Shown: positions 1 through 8,025 of the stretch, piece by piece
Numbering within the stretch: the stretch's first letter is position 1
Layout of the letters: every line of letters begins with the position of its first letter
Source of the DNA: Bryobacteraceae bacterium
GTDB lineage: Bacteria > Acidobacteriota > Terriglobia > Bryobacterales > Bryobacteraceae
DNA length: 64,000 nucleotides
NCBI GenBank assembly: GCA_026129905.1
Contig: JAHCHE010000015.1
Coordinates: 124,001 to 188,000 of the forward strand
Direction: 5' to 3'
Program-made: the position numbers and the translations under genes
Notes under the pieces: generated by a model
The model's database searches: none
Seen by the model: only the letters and a program-made list of their open reading frames with translations
What the model was told of the DNA's origin: nothing

Positions 1-307
1 TCAGCGGCTTAAGGTCGTCGCCCGCCGGATACGCCGAGAACCCGCAGTTGCCCACTACCTCCGTCGTGACGCCCTGGACCGTTTTCTCCCGCCGGTCCTC
101 GAGTACCTGCAGATCCGAGTGACTATGCGCGTCGATGAAGCCCGGCGCCACCGCCAGTCCGGCGCAGTCGATGACCCGCGCGTCTTCCGGCGCCGTGAAC
201 CGCCCGATTTCCGCGATTCGCTCGCCGGCAATCAGAACGTCTCCTCCGGCGCCTTCTCCGCCCAATCCGTCGAACAGCACGCCTCCCCGAAGCACGATCC
301 GTTCCAT
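1..307 (-). CDS. N-acyl-D-amino-acid deacylase-like amidohydrolase (partial)
   Basis: Only the first 102 residues are inside the window; the gene runs off the left edge. The N-terminus is the short beta-sandwich of the D-aminoacylase branch of amidohydrolases, followed by the first metal-binding strand GFIDAHSHSDL (H61, H63, D65) and the NCGFS segment with C88, which is a zinc ligand in characterised D-aminoacylases. Such enzymes remove the acyl group from N-acyl-D-amino acids or act on D-amino-acid peptides. The ATG at 305-307 is chosen because it gives the standard family N-terminus. A related dihydroorotase-like hydrolase cannot be excluded without the rest of the gene. Confidence 0.75.
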   Translation of the reverse strand, partial: MERIVLRGGVLFDGLGGEGAGGDVLIAGERIAEIGRFTAPEDARVIDCAGLAVAPGFIDAHSHSDLQVLEDRREKTVQGVTTEVVGNCGFSAYPAGDDLKPL

Positions 308-691
308 GCTGAGCGAAGTATACTTCAGGCAATCCCTTTGTCGAGCGCCGCCATGTCTTCGAGCGACGAGTCGGCCCACTCAAGCCGTTTCCATCGAGCC
401 CCAGCCGGCGCATGGCCACATCGTGAGGGACGCCTTTGCCGCCGCGCTTGGCCAGAAATACTAAGTACAGGGTTTCACAAATACGGTTGCGTATCCGATT
501 CGCATGTCATGTGGGGCAGGCCCGCGGCCTGCGGCGGCCTCTCAGGCCGCCCACACGGAGGCGGGCCGAGGGCCCGCCGCAGCTCAAGGAGCTGCCCCAC
601 GGTGCTGGATACGTCACCGTATTTCCGAACAAGAGTACTACGGCTGAGCCCAAGCCTGCGGTCCTACCCGATAAGCCCGCCGCCAACGCGG
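308..691. other. intergenic region without a recognisable intact gene
   Basis: This stretch separates the amidohydrolase start from the mqsA stop. It contains a head-to-head pair of double-hairpin repeats at 511-600. On the minus strand near 342-430 there is a short open frame ending ...LDKGIA-stop that reads like a protein C-terminus, but it has no start or identifiable domain, so it may be a gene remnant. No convincing promoter for the amidohydrolase was found. Confidence 0.5.
511..600. repeat. inverted pair of GTGGGGC double-hairpin elements
   Basis: Copy one reads rightward from 511: GTGGGGC overlapping stem GCAGGCC-CGC-GGCCTGC, then stem GGCGGCCT-CTC-AGGCCGCC. Copy two reads leftward from 600: stem GCAGCTC-CTT-GAGCTGC, then GGCGGGCC-CTC-GGCCCGCC. 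The stems differ between the copies but each is perfectly self-complementary. The two copies point at each other, so the whole segment can also form one long cruciform. It lies downstream of the mqsA stop. Other copies are at 15284, 22148, 24455, 26510, 37151 and 44109. Confidence 0.75.
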
Positions 692-1096
692 CTACTGCCC
701 GCCCCGGACCTCATTCAGCAGATCGGGATGACGGTCGAGCACCATGAGCAGCTTCACCAGGGCGAGTGGAGGCTTGGTCTTGCCGTTCTCATAGCGCGAA
801 AACGCATTGGGCCCCCCGCCAAAAATCGCGGCCGCCTCCCGCTGGTCGAGCGCAAGCTTCTTGCGGACGCGGGCAATGAAACCCGGATCGACAATCGAGG
901 CGTTCACCTGTTTGTTGAACTCCAGCATCGCCGCGCTGACCCGCGAGGCCTCCTTCGCGGCGAGGACGCTCTCCCCGCAAGCCGGGCAGAAATCGCCCCG
1001 CACTTCCGGAATGGTGGTTGTTTCGCCTTTGTAGACGTAGGGTATGTCGCGCGTGTCGCGCACCAACTTCGCCGCTCCGCATGACGGGCACTTCAT
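692..1096 (-). CDS. mqsA: MqsA antitoxin, zinc-binding HTH repressor of mqsRA
   Basis: A 134-residue antitoxin of the MqsR/MqsA type II module; it binds and neutralises the MqsR RNase and represses the operon. The N-terminal zinc domain has C3, C6, C37 and C40, the same spacing as E. coli MqsA. The C-terminal XRE helix-turn-helix carries the family signature GGGPNAFSRYENGK. The ATG at 1094-1096 is chosen because it sits behind AGGGAAAGGAG and places C3 and C6 correctly; the open frame extends 16 codons further upstream without a good ribosome site. It follows mqsR by 25 bp, the usual toxin-first order of this module. Confidence 0.95.
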   Translation of the reverse strand: MKCPSCGAAKLVRDTRDIPYVYKGETTTIPEVRGDFCPACGESVLAAKEASRVSAAMLEFNKQVNASIVDPGFIARVRKKLALDQREAAAIFGGGPNAFSRYENGKTKPPLALVKLLMVLDRHPDLLNEVRGGQ

Positions 1097-1121
1097 GGCA
1101 TGGCTCCTTTCCCTCATACCT

Positions 1122-1418
1122 TCACAGCGCCTTGAACGACACAACCAGCACGTCGTCGATCACAGTGAGCTTCAGATACACGTCGCCGGCCCGCGTCTTC
1201 GGCCGGTAGACGTCCTGCCAAATGCGGTGATCCGCGAGCGTGGTCATGCTCTTGTAGAAGTCCTTCGGCGTTAGCGCCGCGACAACGCCGATGATCTCTT
1301 CGTAAGTGAATCCCAGGGCCGCGCCCCCGGCAAGCGCGGAAACCGTGGCGCGAACCTTACCCGCGGCTACCTTGGCCTTAATGATTGCCAGCTTGCAGTG
1401 TGGCGTTCGTTTCTCCAC
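1122..1418 (-). CDS. mqsR: MqsR toxin, GCU-specific mRNA interferase
   Basis: This 98-residue protein has the length and nearly collinear sequence of E. coli MqsR, a RelE/YoeB-fold ribonuclease that cleaves mRNA mainly at GCU. It begins EKRTPH and contains DFYKSMTT, IWQDVYRP and a C-terminal VLVVSFK, the blocks that carry the catalytic Lys, Gln, Tyr and Lys. The start codon is GTG at 1416-1418, and the encoded N-terminus matches the family exactly. It is the first gene of an operon with mqsA and is preceded directly by a palindromic operator, so autoregulation is expected. Confidence 0.95.
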   Translation of the reverse strand: MEKRTPHCKLAIIKAKVAAGKVRATVSALAGGAALGFTYEEIIGVVAALTPKDFYKSMTTLADHRIWQDVYRPKTRAGDVYLKLTVIDDVLVVSFKAL

Positions 1419-1427
1419 AGATGGCTC

Positions 1428-1452
1428 AACCTACTTGGTTAATTTTACCAAG
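1428..1452. promoter_or_regulatory. palindromic operator upstream of mqsRA
   Basis: Two overlapping palindromes lie 10-34 bp upstream of the mqsR start: AACC-N5-GGTT at 1428-1440, and CTTGGT-N7-ACCAAG (a perfect 6-bp inverted repeat) at 1434-1452. MqsA of E. coli binds AACCT/AGGTT-type palindromes in the mqsRA promoter, so these are the expected binding sites for autorepression. The assignment is by position and similarity, not by experiment. Confidence 0.65.
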
Positions 1453-1575
1453 TGGTCTTTGGTTTCCGCGCTCCCCTGGAGTTAGCGCCCGGAAAAACGT
1501 ATCCTGTCCTGATAGGCGCTCCGCGAAGCCTCGCCGGGCCGCCAGGGAGCGCCACGACGACATGCGAAGGTGTCG

Positions 1576-2733
1576 ATGAAAATCGCGTTGGCGTGTGAGC
1601 GGTTCGATCCGCGCGGCGGAGGGCTGGAGCAATGGGCCTGCCAGTTCGCGCGCCGGCTGATCGAGCGCGGACACGAGGTTCACGCGCTGGCGTTTCGCGC
1701 CGCGCCGGATGCGCCTGCCTGGCCGCGTGTCCACCTGGCGCCTTGGTCCGAGAGCAGGCTGCGGCGCGCCGAGACGCTGGAGCGCGAACTCCCGCGCCTC
1801 AATTGCGACGTCATCCACGATCTTGGCGCCGGCTGGGCGTGCGACGTGCTTCACCCGCAGATGGGCTCGCGCGAAGCCAACCTGCGGCAGGACCTGCGCC
1901 GCCAGAACTGGCGGGAACGCTGGTTGCGCGCGCTGCGTCCCGCCCAGCGGCGCTGGCGGAACGAACTCCGCGAATTCGAGCGGCGGCAGTACCAGCATCG
2001 GGCCGGGCTGACGATCGCCGTCTCTCAAATGGTCGCGCGCGATCTGCGGGAACTGCATGGCGTCGCCGCCGAGCGCATCCGCGTGATTCCCAACGGTGTG
2101 GATGCGGAGCGCCTCTCGCCCGAACGGCTGACCCCTCTTCGCGAGCAGATGCGTCATCAATTGGGCTGGCGCAAGGAAACGGTATTCCTTTTCGCGGCGC
2201 ACAACCCGCGTCTCAAAGGAATCCGGCCGCTGTTCGCCGCCTTCGGCATCCTGCAAAAGCGCTGCCCGGAAGCGAGGCTGGTGGCGATCGGCAAAGCCCC
2301 CGAACCGCGTTTCCAGCGGTTGGCCGCTCGCCTCGGCGTGCAGGATCGCATCCGCTTCGCCGGCTTCGTCGGCGATCCGCTGCCCTATTTCGCCGCGGCC
2401 GACGCGTTCGTCCTGCCGACCTACTATGATGCATGCAGCTTGACGGTACTGGAGGCGTGGGCCGCCGGCCTGCCGGTGGTGACGACGCGACGCAACGGAG
2501 CGGCCGAGCTGATGACGAATGGCGTGGAAGGCTTTGTGATCGAGGAACCGGACCGTACGGCAGCGCTGGCGGACGCGATGGAGCGACTCACGGACCCCAA
2601 CCTGCGACGCCGCATGGGAGAGGCTGCTCGAAATCTCGCCCTTTGCCGCAGCCTCGAGCGTAACGTCGACGAGATCGAGGGCGTGTATCGCGAGGCGGCC
2701 GCCCGGCAGGCGGCCTGGAGCGGCGCGCGATGA
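1576..2733 (+). CDS. family 4 glycosyltransferase
   Basis: A 385-residue retaining GT-B glycosyltransferase (GT4, group 1), probably adding a sugar from a nucleotide-sugar donor to a cell-surface glycan. The N-terminal Rossmann domain opens with the acceptor-side loop DPRGGGLEQW (11-20). The C-terminal domain starts after IPNGVD (171-176) and holds LKG (213-215) and the donor-binding DACSLTVLEAWAAG loop (E293). The ATG at 1576 follows GAAGG; an in-frame GTG lies two codons upstream. It is first in a series of genes joined by 4-7 bp overlaps (1576-6332), which implies one glycan-assembly operon. Confidence 0.85.
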   Translation: MKIALACERFDPRGGGLEQWACQFARRLIERGHEVHALAFRAAPDAPAWPRVHLAPWSESRLRRAETLERELPRLNCDVIHDLGAGWACDVLHPQMGSREANLRQDLRRQNWRERWLRALRPAQRRWRNELREFERRQYQHRAGLTIAVSQMVARDLRELHGVAAERIRVIPNGVDAERLSPERLTPLREQMRHQLGWRKETVFLFAAHNPRLKGIRPLFAAFGILQKRCPEARLVAIGKAPEPRFQRLAARLGVQDRIRFAGFVGDPLPYFAAADAFVLPTYYDACSLTVLEAWAAGLPVVTTRRNGAAELMTNGVEGFVIEEPDRTAALADAMERLTDPNLRRRMGEAARNLALCRSLERNVDEIEGVYREAAARQAAWSGAR

Positions 2734-3713
2734 CGGCCGGATCCGGCAAGGTCCTGGTGACCGGCGCGGGCGGCTTCATCGGGTCGCACCTCGCCGAAGC
2801 GCTGGTGCGCGAAGGCCGCCGCGTGCGGGCGTTCATCCACTACAATTCGGCCGGCCGGCGGGGCTGGCTCGAAGCCTCGCCGCTCGCGTCCGACATCGAA
2901 TTCTTCTCCGGGGACGTGCGCGATTTCGATTCCGTGTACCGCGCCATGGAAGGCTGCGGCGAAGTCTTTCATCTCGCCGCGCTGATCGGCATCCCCTATT
3001 CGTACCTGACTCCGCAGGCGTACCTTCGCACCAACGTGGACGGCGCCTATCACGTGCTCGAGTCTGCCCGGCTGCGCGGCGCGGAGAACGTCGTCCTGAC
3101 TTCGACAAGCGAGGTGTACGGCACGGCCCGGCAGTGCCCGATGAGCGAATCGCATCCGGTAAACAGCCAGTCTCCCTACGCCGCCACCAAGGCCGCCGCG
3201 GACCAGTTCGCCTCCAGCTACCACCGCAGCTTCTCCGTTCCCGTCACCATCGCGCGGCCGTTCAATACCTATGGCCCAAGGCAATCGGAGCGGGCCCTGA
3301 TCCCGGCTGTGATTGCGCAGGCTCTCAGCCCCGCCGCCGCCGTGCGGATCGGCAACGCGCATCCGACGCGCGACTTCACGTTTGTCGAGGATGTCGTGCG
3401 CGGATTCCTGGCGGTCGCGAGCGGCGGCTTCACCGGCGAGGCGGTCCACATCGGCAGCGGCGTCGAAACCTCGGTCTCTCACCTCGTCAGCCTGGTGGCG
3501 CGCCTCACTGGCGCCGGCGTAAAGGTGGTCGGCGACGATGAGCGCCGCCGGCCGGAATCGAGTGAAGTGGATCGCCTGCTGTGCGACAGCGGCAAGCTCC
3601 GCGCGCGGACCGGTTGGGCCCCGCGGATCGGTCTCGAAGAGGGCCTCCGCCGCACCATCGCCTGGATGAGGCCGCGGCTGGCGGAACTCCGGCCCGAGGA
3701 GTACCGCGTTTGA
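2730..3713 (+). CDS. NAD-dependent SDR, LegB-like nucleotide-sugar 4,6-dehydratase
   Basis: This 327-residue extended short-chain dehydrogenase has the cofactor loop TGAGGFIGSH (11-20), the TSTSEVYG segment (125-131) and the catalytic pair Y150/K154 (YAATK). The stretch from RAFIHYNS through ARPFNTYGPRQS resembles LegB-type UDP-N-acetylglucosamine 4,6-dehydratases, which make 4-keto-6-deoxy sugars for surface polysaccharides. Specificity cannot be fixed from sequence alone; a 4-epimerase is the main alternative. ATG overlaps the stop of the preceding glycosyltransferase (ATGA, 2730-2733), so the two are translationally coupled. Confidence 0.8.
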   Translation: MTAGSGKVLVTGAGGFIGSHLAEALVREGRRVRAFIHYNSAGRRGWLEASPLASDIEFFSGDVRDFDSVYRAMEGCGEVFHLAALIGIPYSYLTPQAYLRTNVDGAYHVLESARLRGAENVVLTSTSEVYGTARQCPMSESHPVNSQSPYAATKAAADQFASSYHRSFSVPVTIARPFNTYGPRQSERALIPAVIAQALSPAAAVRIGNAHPTRDFTFVEDVVRGFLAVASGGFTGEAVHIGSGVETSVSHLVSLVARLTGAGVKVVGDDERRRPESSEVDRLLCDSGKLRARTGWAPRIGLEEGLRRTIAWMRPRLAELRPEEYRV

Positions 3714-4405
3714 AGGCCGTGATTCTCGCGGGCGGCGCGGGACGCCGGCTCCTTCCCTACACAGCCACGTTTCCCAAGCCGATGATGCCGGTGGGCCACA
3801 GGCCCGTGCTCGAGATCATTCTTCGCCAGTTGAAGGCGCACGGCATCGGAGAAGTAATCATCGCCACCGGCTACCTGGAAGAGCTGATCCGCGCCTATTT
3901 TCAGGACGGCTCGAAGCTCGGGTTGGCGATCGAATACTCGCGGGAAGACGAGCCGCTGGGAACGGCGGGCCCTCTCGGACTCGCGCGCAGCCGCCTGCGC
4001 GAGTCGTTTCTCCTGATGAACGGCGACATCCTCACCGACCTCGATTTTCACCGGCCCCTGGCGGAGCATCGCCGCCGCAACAACGACGTCACGGTGATTC
4101 TCGCTCCGCGCGTGCAGGCCGTGGATTACGGCGTGGTCCGGTTGGCGGACGACGGAACCTTTGCCGCCTGGGACGAGAAACCGTCCCTCGAATACCTGGT
4201 GAGCGCCGGCATCTACATCATGGAACCCGGCGTACTCGATTACCTTCCCGGCGGATTCGTCAACCTCCCGGATTTCATCACCCTATTGCACGGCGCCGGC
4301 CTGCGCGTACGCGGCTACATCCACCAGGGCTACTGGCTCGATATCGGCAGGCCCGACGATTACGAGAAGGCCTGCGCCGACGCGGAGAAACTGCGCCTGT
4401 GCTGA
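3710..4405 (+). CDS. sugar-1-phosphate nucleotidyltransferase
   Basis: A 231-residue single-domain NTP-transferase of the RmlA/GlmU/mannose-1-phosphate guanylyltransferase superfamily, which makes NDP-sugars from NTP and sugar-1-phosphate. The signature LAGGAGRRLLPYT is at 6-18, the phosphate-binding lysine in FPKPMMP (K23), LGTAG at 83-87, and the metal-binding NGD at 104-106. It lacks the C-terminal beta-helix of GlmU. Start is TTG at 3710-3712, overlapping the preceding stop (TTGA); no better start lies nearby. With the adjacent dehydratase it probably supplies an activated sugar for this cluster. Confidence 0.85.
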   Translation: MKAVILAGGAGRRLLPYTATFPKPMMPVGHRPVLEIILRQLKAHGIGEVIIATGYLEELIRAYFQDGSKLGLAIEYSREDEPLGTAGPLGLARSRLRESFLLMNGDILTDLDFHRPLAEHRRRNNDVTVILAPRVQAVDYGVVRLADDGTFAAWDEKPSLEYLVSAGIYIMEPGVLDYLPGGFVNLPDFITLLHGAGLRVRGYIHQGYWLDIGRPDDYEKACADAEKLRLC

Positions 4406-5268
4406 CGCGGCGCAGGCGCGTTGCCGTGGCCGGAAGTTCCGGCTTTCTCGGCGCCGCCGTGGCGCGGCGTCTCGAGCGCGATGCGGTCAATGTCGTCCGC
4501 CTGAACCGCCGCCGCGGCTTCGACCTCTCCTCGCCCGGCTCGCTCGATAGCGTTACGGGCCTGGACGCCGTCGCGCACCTCGCCGGCCGGACGCTGGTCC
4601 CGGCCAGCTATGACGACGCGGCGTCGTTCTACCGCGATAACCTGCTACCCACGATTCACCTGCTCGAACTCGCGCGCCGCAACCACGCGCGGCTGGCGCT
4701 GGCAAGTTCCTATGTCTACGGCATCCCGCAGCGCTTGCCGATCGACGAGAGTCACCCCGCCGCCGCGTTGAACCCGTACATGGAAAGCAAGCTGCTCGCC
4801 GAGCGCCTGTGCGCCGCCTACAACCGGGATTTCGGCGTGCCCATCGTCATTCTGCGAATATTCAACGCTTACGGACCGGGGCAACGGGAGGAGTTTCTCA
4901 TCCCCAAAATCGTGCGGGGATTGATGCAGGGCCGAATTGCGCTGGGCGATCCGGCGCCGCGCCGCGACTTTGTCTACGTCGACGATGTCGCGGAGGCTTT
5001 CGTCGCCGCGCTGAACTGGACAGGCTCGGCGCCTGAAATATTCAATATCGGTAGCGGCGTCAGCGTCTCGGTGGAGCAGGTAGTGTCCATGTTGCTCCGG
5101 CTCAGCGGCCGGGACGTCGAAGTGGAGTTCGACCGGCAAACCCGGCCGGCGGAAATTCCGGACGCCGGCGCGGATATCCGGAAGGCGGCGCGATTGCTCG
5201 GCTGGACGCCTCGCGTGGACCTGGAAAGCGGCTTGCGTCGGACCTGGGACGCCGCGCGGACGCCATGA
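4399..5268 (+). CDS. NAD-dependent epimerase/dehydratase family protein
   Basis: The 289-residue extended SDR has the cofactor loop AGSSGFLG (11-18), SSYVYG (103-108) with catalytic Y127/K131 in NPYMESK, and the FNAYGPGQ and RRDFVYVDDVA blocks typical of nucleotide-sugar epimerases. It is shorter than, and clearly different from, the SDR two genes upstream, so the cluster probably runs two successive modifications of one sugar nucleotide. Start is GTG at 4399, overlapping the previous gene by 7 bp. Exact substrate is unknown. Confidence 0.8.
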   Translation: MLTRRRRVAVAGSSGFLGAAVARRLERDAVNVVRLNRRRGFDLSSPGSLDSVTGLDAVAHLAGRTLVPASYDDAASFYRDNLLPTIHLLELARRNHARLALASSYVYGIPQRLPIDESHPAAALNPYMESKLLAERLCAAYNRDFGVPIVILRIFNAYGPGQREEFLIPKIVRGLMQGRIALGDPAPRRDFVYVDDVAEAFVAALNWTGSAPEIFNIGSGVSVSVEQVVSMLLRLSGRDVEVEFDRQTRPAEIPDAGADIRKAARLLGWTPRVDLESGLRRTWDAARTP

Positions 5269-6332
5269 CTGCGTCCTTGCCCCGGCGCCTGATCGCCTAC
5301 ACCCACGGTTGGGATCACCCGGCGTGCCGTTTTCGCATCCGGCAGTACATCCCCCTGCTCGAAAAGGCCGGCTGGACGGTCTCGGTGCGCCCGCAACGCC
5401 CCGAGCAGCCGCGTCTCTCGCCGTTTCGAACTCCCCTCGCGCGGACCCTTCACCAGCGCCTGCGCCTGGCCCTCCGGCGCCTGCTGCGCGACTGGGACAT
5501 CGCCGCGGCCCGCCGGTACGACGCCGTGTTCCTCAACCGCGATCTGCTCGGCGGAAATATACGCCTCGAAAAGCGCTTAATGGAAATAAATTCGCGTGTA
5601 ATTTTTGATTTCGACGACGCGATTTTTCTCGGACGACGGGAGGCTCACGTCGCCGAGGTCTGCCGGCGCGCGGCCTGGGTGACGGTCGGCAACGAATACC
5701 TCGCCTCGTTCGCACGGCGTCACTCGGAGCGTGTGACCGTGCTGCCGACGGTGGTGGATGTGAATTCCTACGAGATGAGCGCTCCCGGCGGACGCCGGGA
5801 CGCTCCGGCGCGGGTGGGCTGGCTTGGTTCGGACCGGTCGATTCGGGAAACCCTGTTCCCCTACCTCGGCATGCTCGCCCGGCTGCAAGCCGAATTGGGC
5901 TTCGATTTCGTGATCGTCTCCGCGCCCAGGCCGCATCTGCCCGAGCCCGGCCTTCGCTGGCGCTTCGTCGAATGGAATCCAACCCTCGAAACGCAGGCGG
6001 CGCGCCTGTTCGACATCGGCGTCATGCCCCTCGTCGATAACGAGTTTCAACGCGGCAAGTGCGGCTGCAAAATCCTCCAGTACATGGCCGCCGGATTGCC
6101 TGTGGTCGCCTCGCCCGTCGGCCTCAACGCCGAGTTGATCGGCCGGGACGAGCGTGGATTTCTCGCCGATTCCCTCGAAGCCTGGAAAGCGGCCATCGGC
6201 GCGCTCTCGCGAGACGAGGCGTTGCGTCGGCGGATCGGCGCGGCCGGCCGCGCCTTCGTCGAGCGCCGCTATTCCCTGCGTGCGTGGTTTCCCACCCTGC
6301 TTGACGCCCTGGAGCGGGTGGTCAACGCTTGA
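5265..6332 (+). CDS. glycosyltransferase, GT-B group 1-like
   Basis: A 355-residue GT-B-fold glycosyltransferase. The N-terminal half opens RLIAYTHGWDHPACRFRIRQ and contains VIFDFDDAIFL, a block seen in group 1 transferases of polysaccharide loci. The C-terminal half has GWLGSDRS and the donor-site region KILQYMAAGLPVVASPVG. ATG overlaps the previous stop (ATGA). Its last 11 bp overlap the convergent methyltransferase. It probably transfers the sugar made by the genes upstream. Confidence 0.8.
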   Translation: MTASLPRRLIAYTHGWDHPACRFRIRQYIPLLEKAGWTVSVRPQRPEQPRLSPFRTPLARTLHQRLRLALRRLLRDWDIAAARRYDAVFLNRDLLGGNIRLEKRLMEINSRVIFDFDDAIFLGRREAHVAEVCRRAAWVTVGNEYLASFARRHSERVTVLPTVVDVNSYEMSAPGGRRDAPARVGWLGSDRSIRETLFPYLGMLARLQAELGFDFVIVSAPRPHLPEPGLRWRFVEWNPTLETQAARLFDIGVMPLVDNEFQRGKCGCKILQYMAAGLPVVASPVGLNAELIGRDERGFLADSLEAWKAAIGALSRDEALRRRIGAAGRAFVERRYSLRAWFPTLLDALERVVNA

Positions 6333-6909
6333 CCCCGGCGCCGATGACGCGCGGCGGCGTCAGCACGGCGCCTACCTCGACATCCGCCAGGCCCTCAAGC
6401 AGAACCTCCCGCATCGCCTGCGGGCTGAATCGGTAGTAATCCCCCGGAAAATTGTGGATCTGAAGCGTCAATGTCGAAGCGGCGAGGTTGCGGAACAAGG
6501 CGCCCGCGAGCGGCAGCCTGCTCAGCCGTCCTGCCAGGCGCTCGGCCGGAAGCTTCGCGTACCCGGGCGCCCCGATCGCGATCAGCGCCCCGCGCCGCGC
6601 CACCCGCCGGATCTCGCCCAACGTCAGCCAGAAGTACGGATCGTGCTCCAGCACCGCGTTGCACAGCACGGTATCGAAGCTGGCGTCGTTGAACAGCGTC
6701 AGCCGGTTTGCATTGGCCTGCGCAATTTCGAAATCCGCGAAGCGCGTCGGCGGCGCCAGGTTCACCCCGATCTTCGTTCGCGCACCCCGCAGCGCCGGCA
6801 GACAGAGCAGCGTGTCGGCGGTGGGCGTGGCCCCGATCTCGAGCGCCTCGCCGCCCGCCCTCCGCTCGCGGCAGATCCGATCGAAAAGTTGAAAGACGGC
6901 TGGATGCAT
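6322..6909 (-). CDS. class I SAM-dependent methyltransferase
   Basis: This 195-residue protein has a compact type-11 methyltransferase fold: a glycine-containing motif I (ALEIGATP), an acidic strand, and the post-motif block DTVLCNAVLEHDPYFWLTLGEI characteristic of small SAM methyltransferases. It is transcribed against the glycan cluster and divergently from the sulfotransferase 51 bp away. A role in methylating the same glycan or its lipid carrier is plausible but inferred only from location. Confidence 0.7.
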   Translation of the reverse strand: MHPAVFQLFDRICRERRAGGEALEIGATPTADTLLCLPALRGARTKIGVNLAPPTRFADFEIAQANANRLTLFNDASFDTVLCNAVLEHDPYFWLTLGEIRRVARRGALIAIGAPGYAKLPAERLAGRLSRLPLAGALFRNLAASTLTLQIHNFPGDYYRFSPQAMREVLLEGLADVEVGAVLTPPRVIGAGVKR

Positions 6910-6960
6910 CGGCCTCGAACGAGTTTACGCCCGCGGCGCCGCTTCCGTATCCTGGAGTGC

Positions 6961-7926
6961 ATGCTCGCGCCGGCGGCCGATTCCGTTTCTCCCACCCTCC
7001 ACCCGTTGCGCCGGGCGTTTGCCGGCCTTCCCCACCCGGTCGTCATCTTCAACAAGTCGCATTCCGGCAGCCGGATGCTGGCCGAACTCGTCGCCGCCGG
7101 CGGCGTGTTTCTCGGCGCGCACCGCAACGAATCCTGGGATTCCCTCGACCTGCTGGAACTGGTAACGCGCCTGGTGTGCGACTACTATCCCGACTACGGG
7201 CCGCTCTGGGATCCCGCGCGGCCGCCGGACGCGCCGCTTTCGGACCTGGCCGCGCGCGTATTCGAGAATCATCTGGAAGGCTTCGCCCGCGATGCCGGCG
7301 GGCCCTGGGGCTGGAAACTTTGCGAGACCGTCTACATCCTGCCGGTGCTCGATTACTGCTTCCCCCGCGCCCGCTACCTGCACCTGGTCCGTGATGGCCG
7401 CGACGTCGCCTTCAGCGATCACCACGGCCCAAGCGACCCGTTCTGGCGCAAGGTCTACTTCAACACCGACCGCATCCGGACGTTCCAGGGCCGACGTCTC
7501 ACCGGCCCGGCCTACCGCCGCGACAGCCCCCTCTACAATGCGCTGCACTGGACGAACAGCGTCGCCGTCGGCCGGAACTTCGGCATGATGCTCCGCGAGC
7601 GCTATCTCGAGATCCGCTACGAGGATCTCTGCTCCAGATTCGATGAAACGGCGCGGCGGGCGCTCGACTTCATCGGGGCGCCCGATCCGGAGACGGCGCT
7701 GAGCGCGATGCGGCCGGGAATCTACCGCTCTTCCGTGGCCAAGCACCGGCTACAGCCGGCGCGCCGCGTGCGGGACGTGGTGGCGGTCATGAAGCCGCTG
7801 TTGCTGTCGCTCGGCTACCTTGACCAGGACCCGGAGCCGCCACGGTGGTCGCTCTGGCGCTCGGATCGCATGGACCGTTTCCTCGACCGGTGGCGAAAAC
7901 GGAATGCCACCGATGAACACCGATAA
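6961..7926 (+). CDS. PAPS-dependent sulfotransferase
   Basis: This 321-residue sulfotransferase has the 5'-phosphosulfate loop FNKSHSGSRML (30-40) and the 3'-phosphate-binding RDGRDVAFS (144-152). Such enzymes move sulfate from PAPS to a carbohydrate or other hydroxyl acceptor. The open frame continues far upstream, but the ATG at 6961 behind GGAG gives the usual N-terminus. The last seven residues (NATDEHR) and the stop are encoded by the left arm of a palindromic repeat (7906-7974), so the C-terminus was probably remodelled by that insertion. It suggests that the neighbouring surface glycan is sulfated. Confidence 0.85.
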   Translation: MLAPAADSVSPTLHPLRRAFAGLPHPVVIFNKSHSGSRMLAELVAAGGVFLGAHRNESWDSLDLLELVTRLVCDYYPDYGPLWDPARPPDAPLSDLAARVFENHLEGFARDAGGPWGWKLCETVYILPVLDYCFPRARYLHLVRDGRDVAFSDHHGPSDPFWRKVYFNTDRIRTFQGRRLTGPAYRRDSPLYNALHWTNSVAVGRNFGMMLRERYLEIRYEDLCSRFDETARRALDFIGAPDPETALSAMRPGIYRSSVAKHRLQPARRVRDVVAVMKPLLLSLGYLDQDPEPPRWSLWRSDRMDRFLDRWRKRNATDEHR

Positions 7927-7974
7927 AACACCGATAAGTCATGGGTTTTTCTTTAATCGGTGTCTATCGGTGGC
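7906..7974. repeat. CACCGAT-type palindromic repeat
   Basis: Two about 23-bp arms form an imperfect inverted repeat: the left arm from 7906 reads GCCACCGATGAACACCGAT and the complement of the right arm (7974 back to 7952) reads GCCACCGATAGACACCGAT, around an AT-rich centre. The left arm also holds three copies of a short ACCGAT unit. It overlaps the 3' end of the sulfotransferase and may act as its terminator or be a small non-autonomous mobile element. Confidence 0.7.
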
Positions 7975-8025
7975 TCACAGCTTCTCCACGGTTCCGCTTC
8001 CTGAACCCGCGCGACCCGTGTGCCC

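Noticed and set aside
119-1084. 321-codon open frame across the mqsA region on the plus strand
   Set aside because: It is opposite the amidohydrolase and mqsA and passes through a repeat; no start site or domain supports it.
6154-6960. Long upstream extension of the sulfotransferase frame
   Set aside because: It runs antisense through the methyltransferase and has no protein features; the ATG at 6961 gives a normal sulfotransferase.
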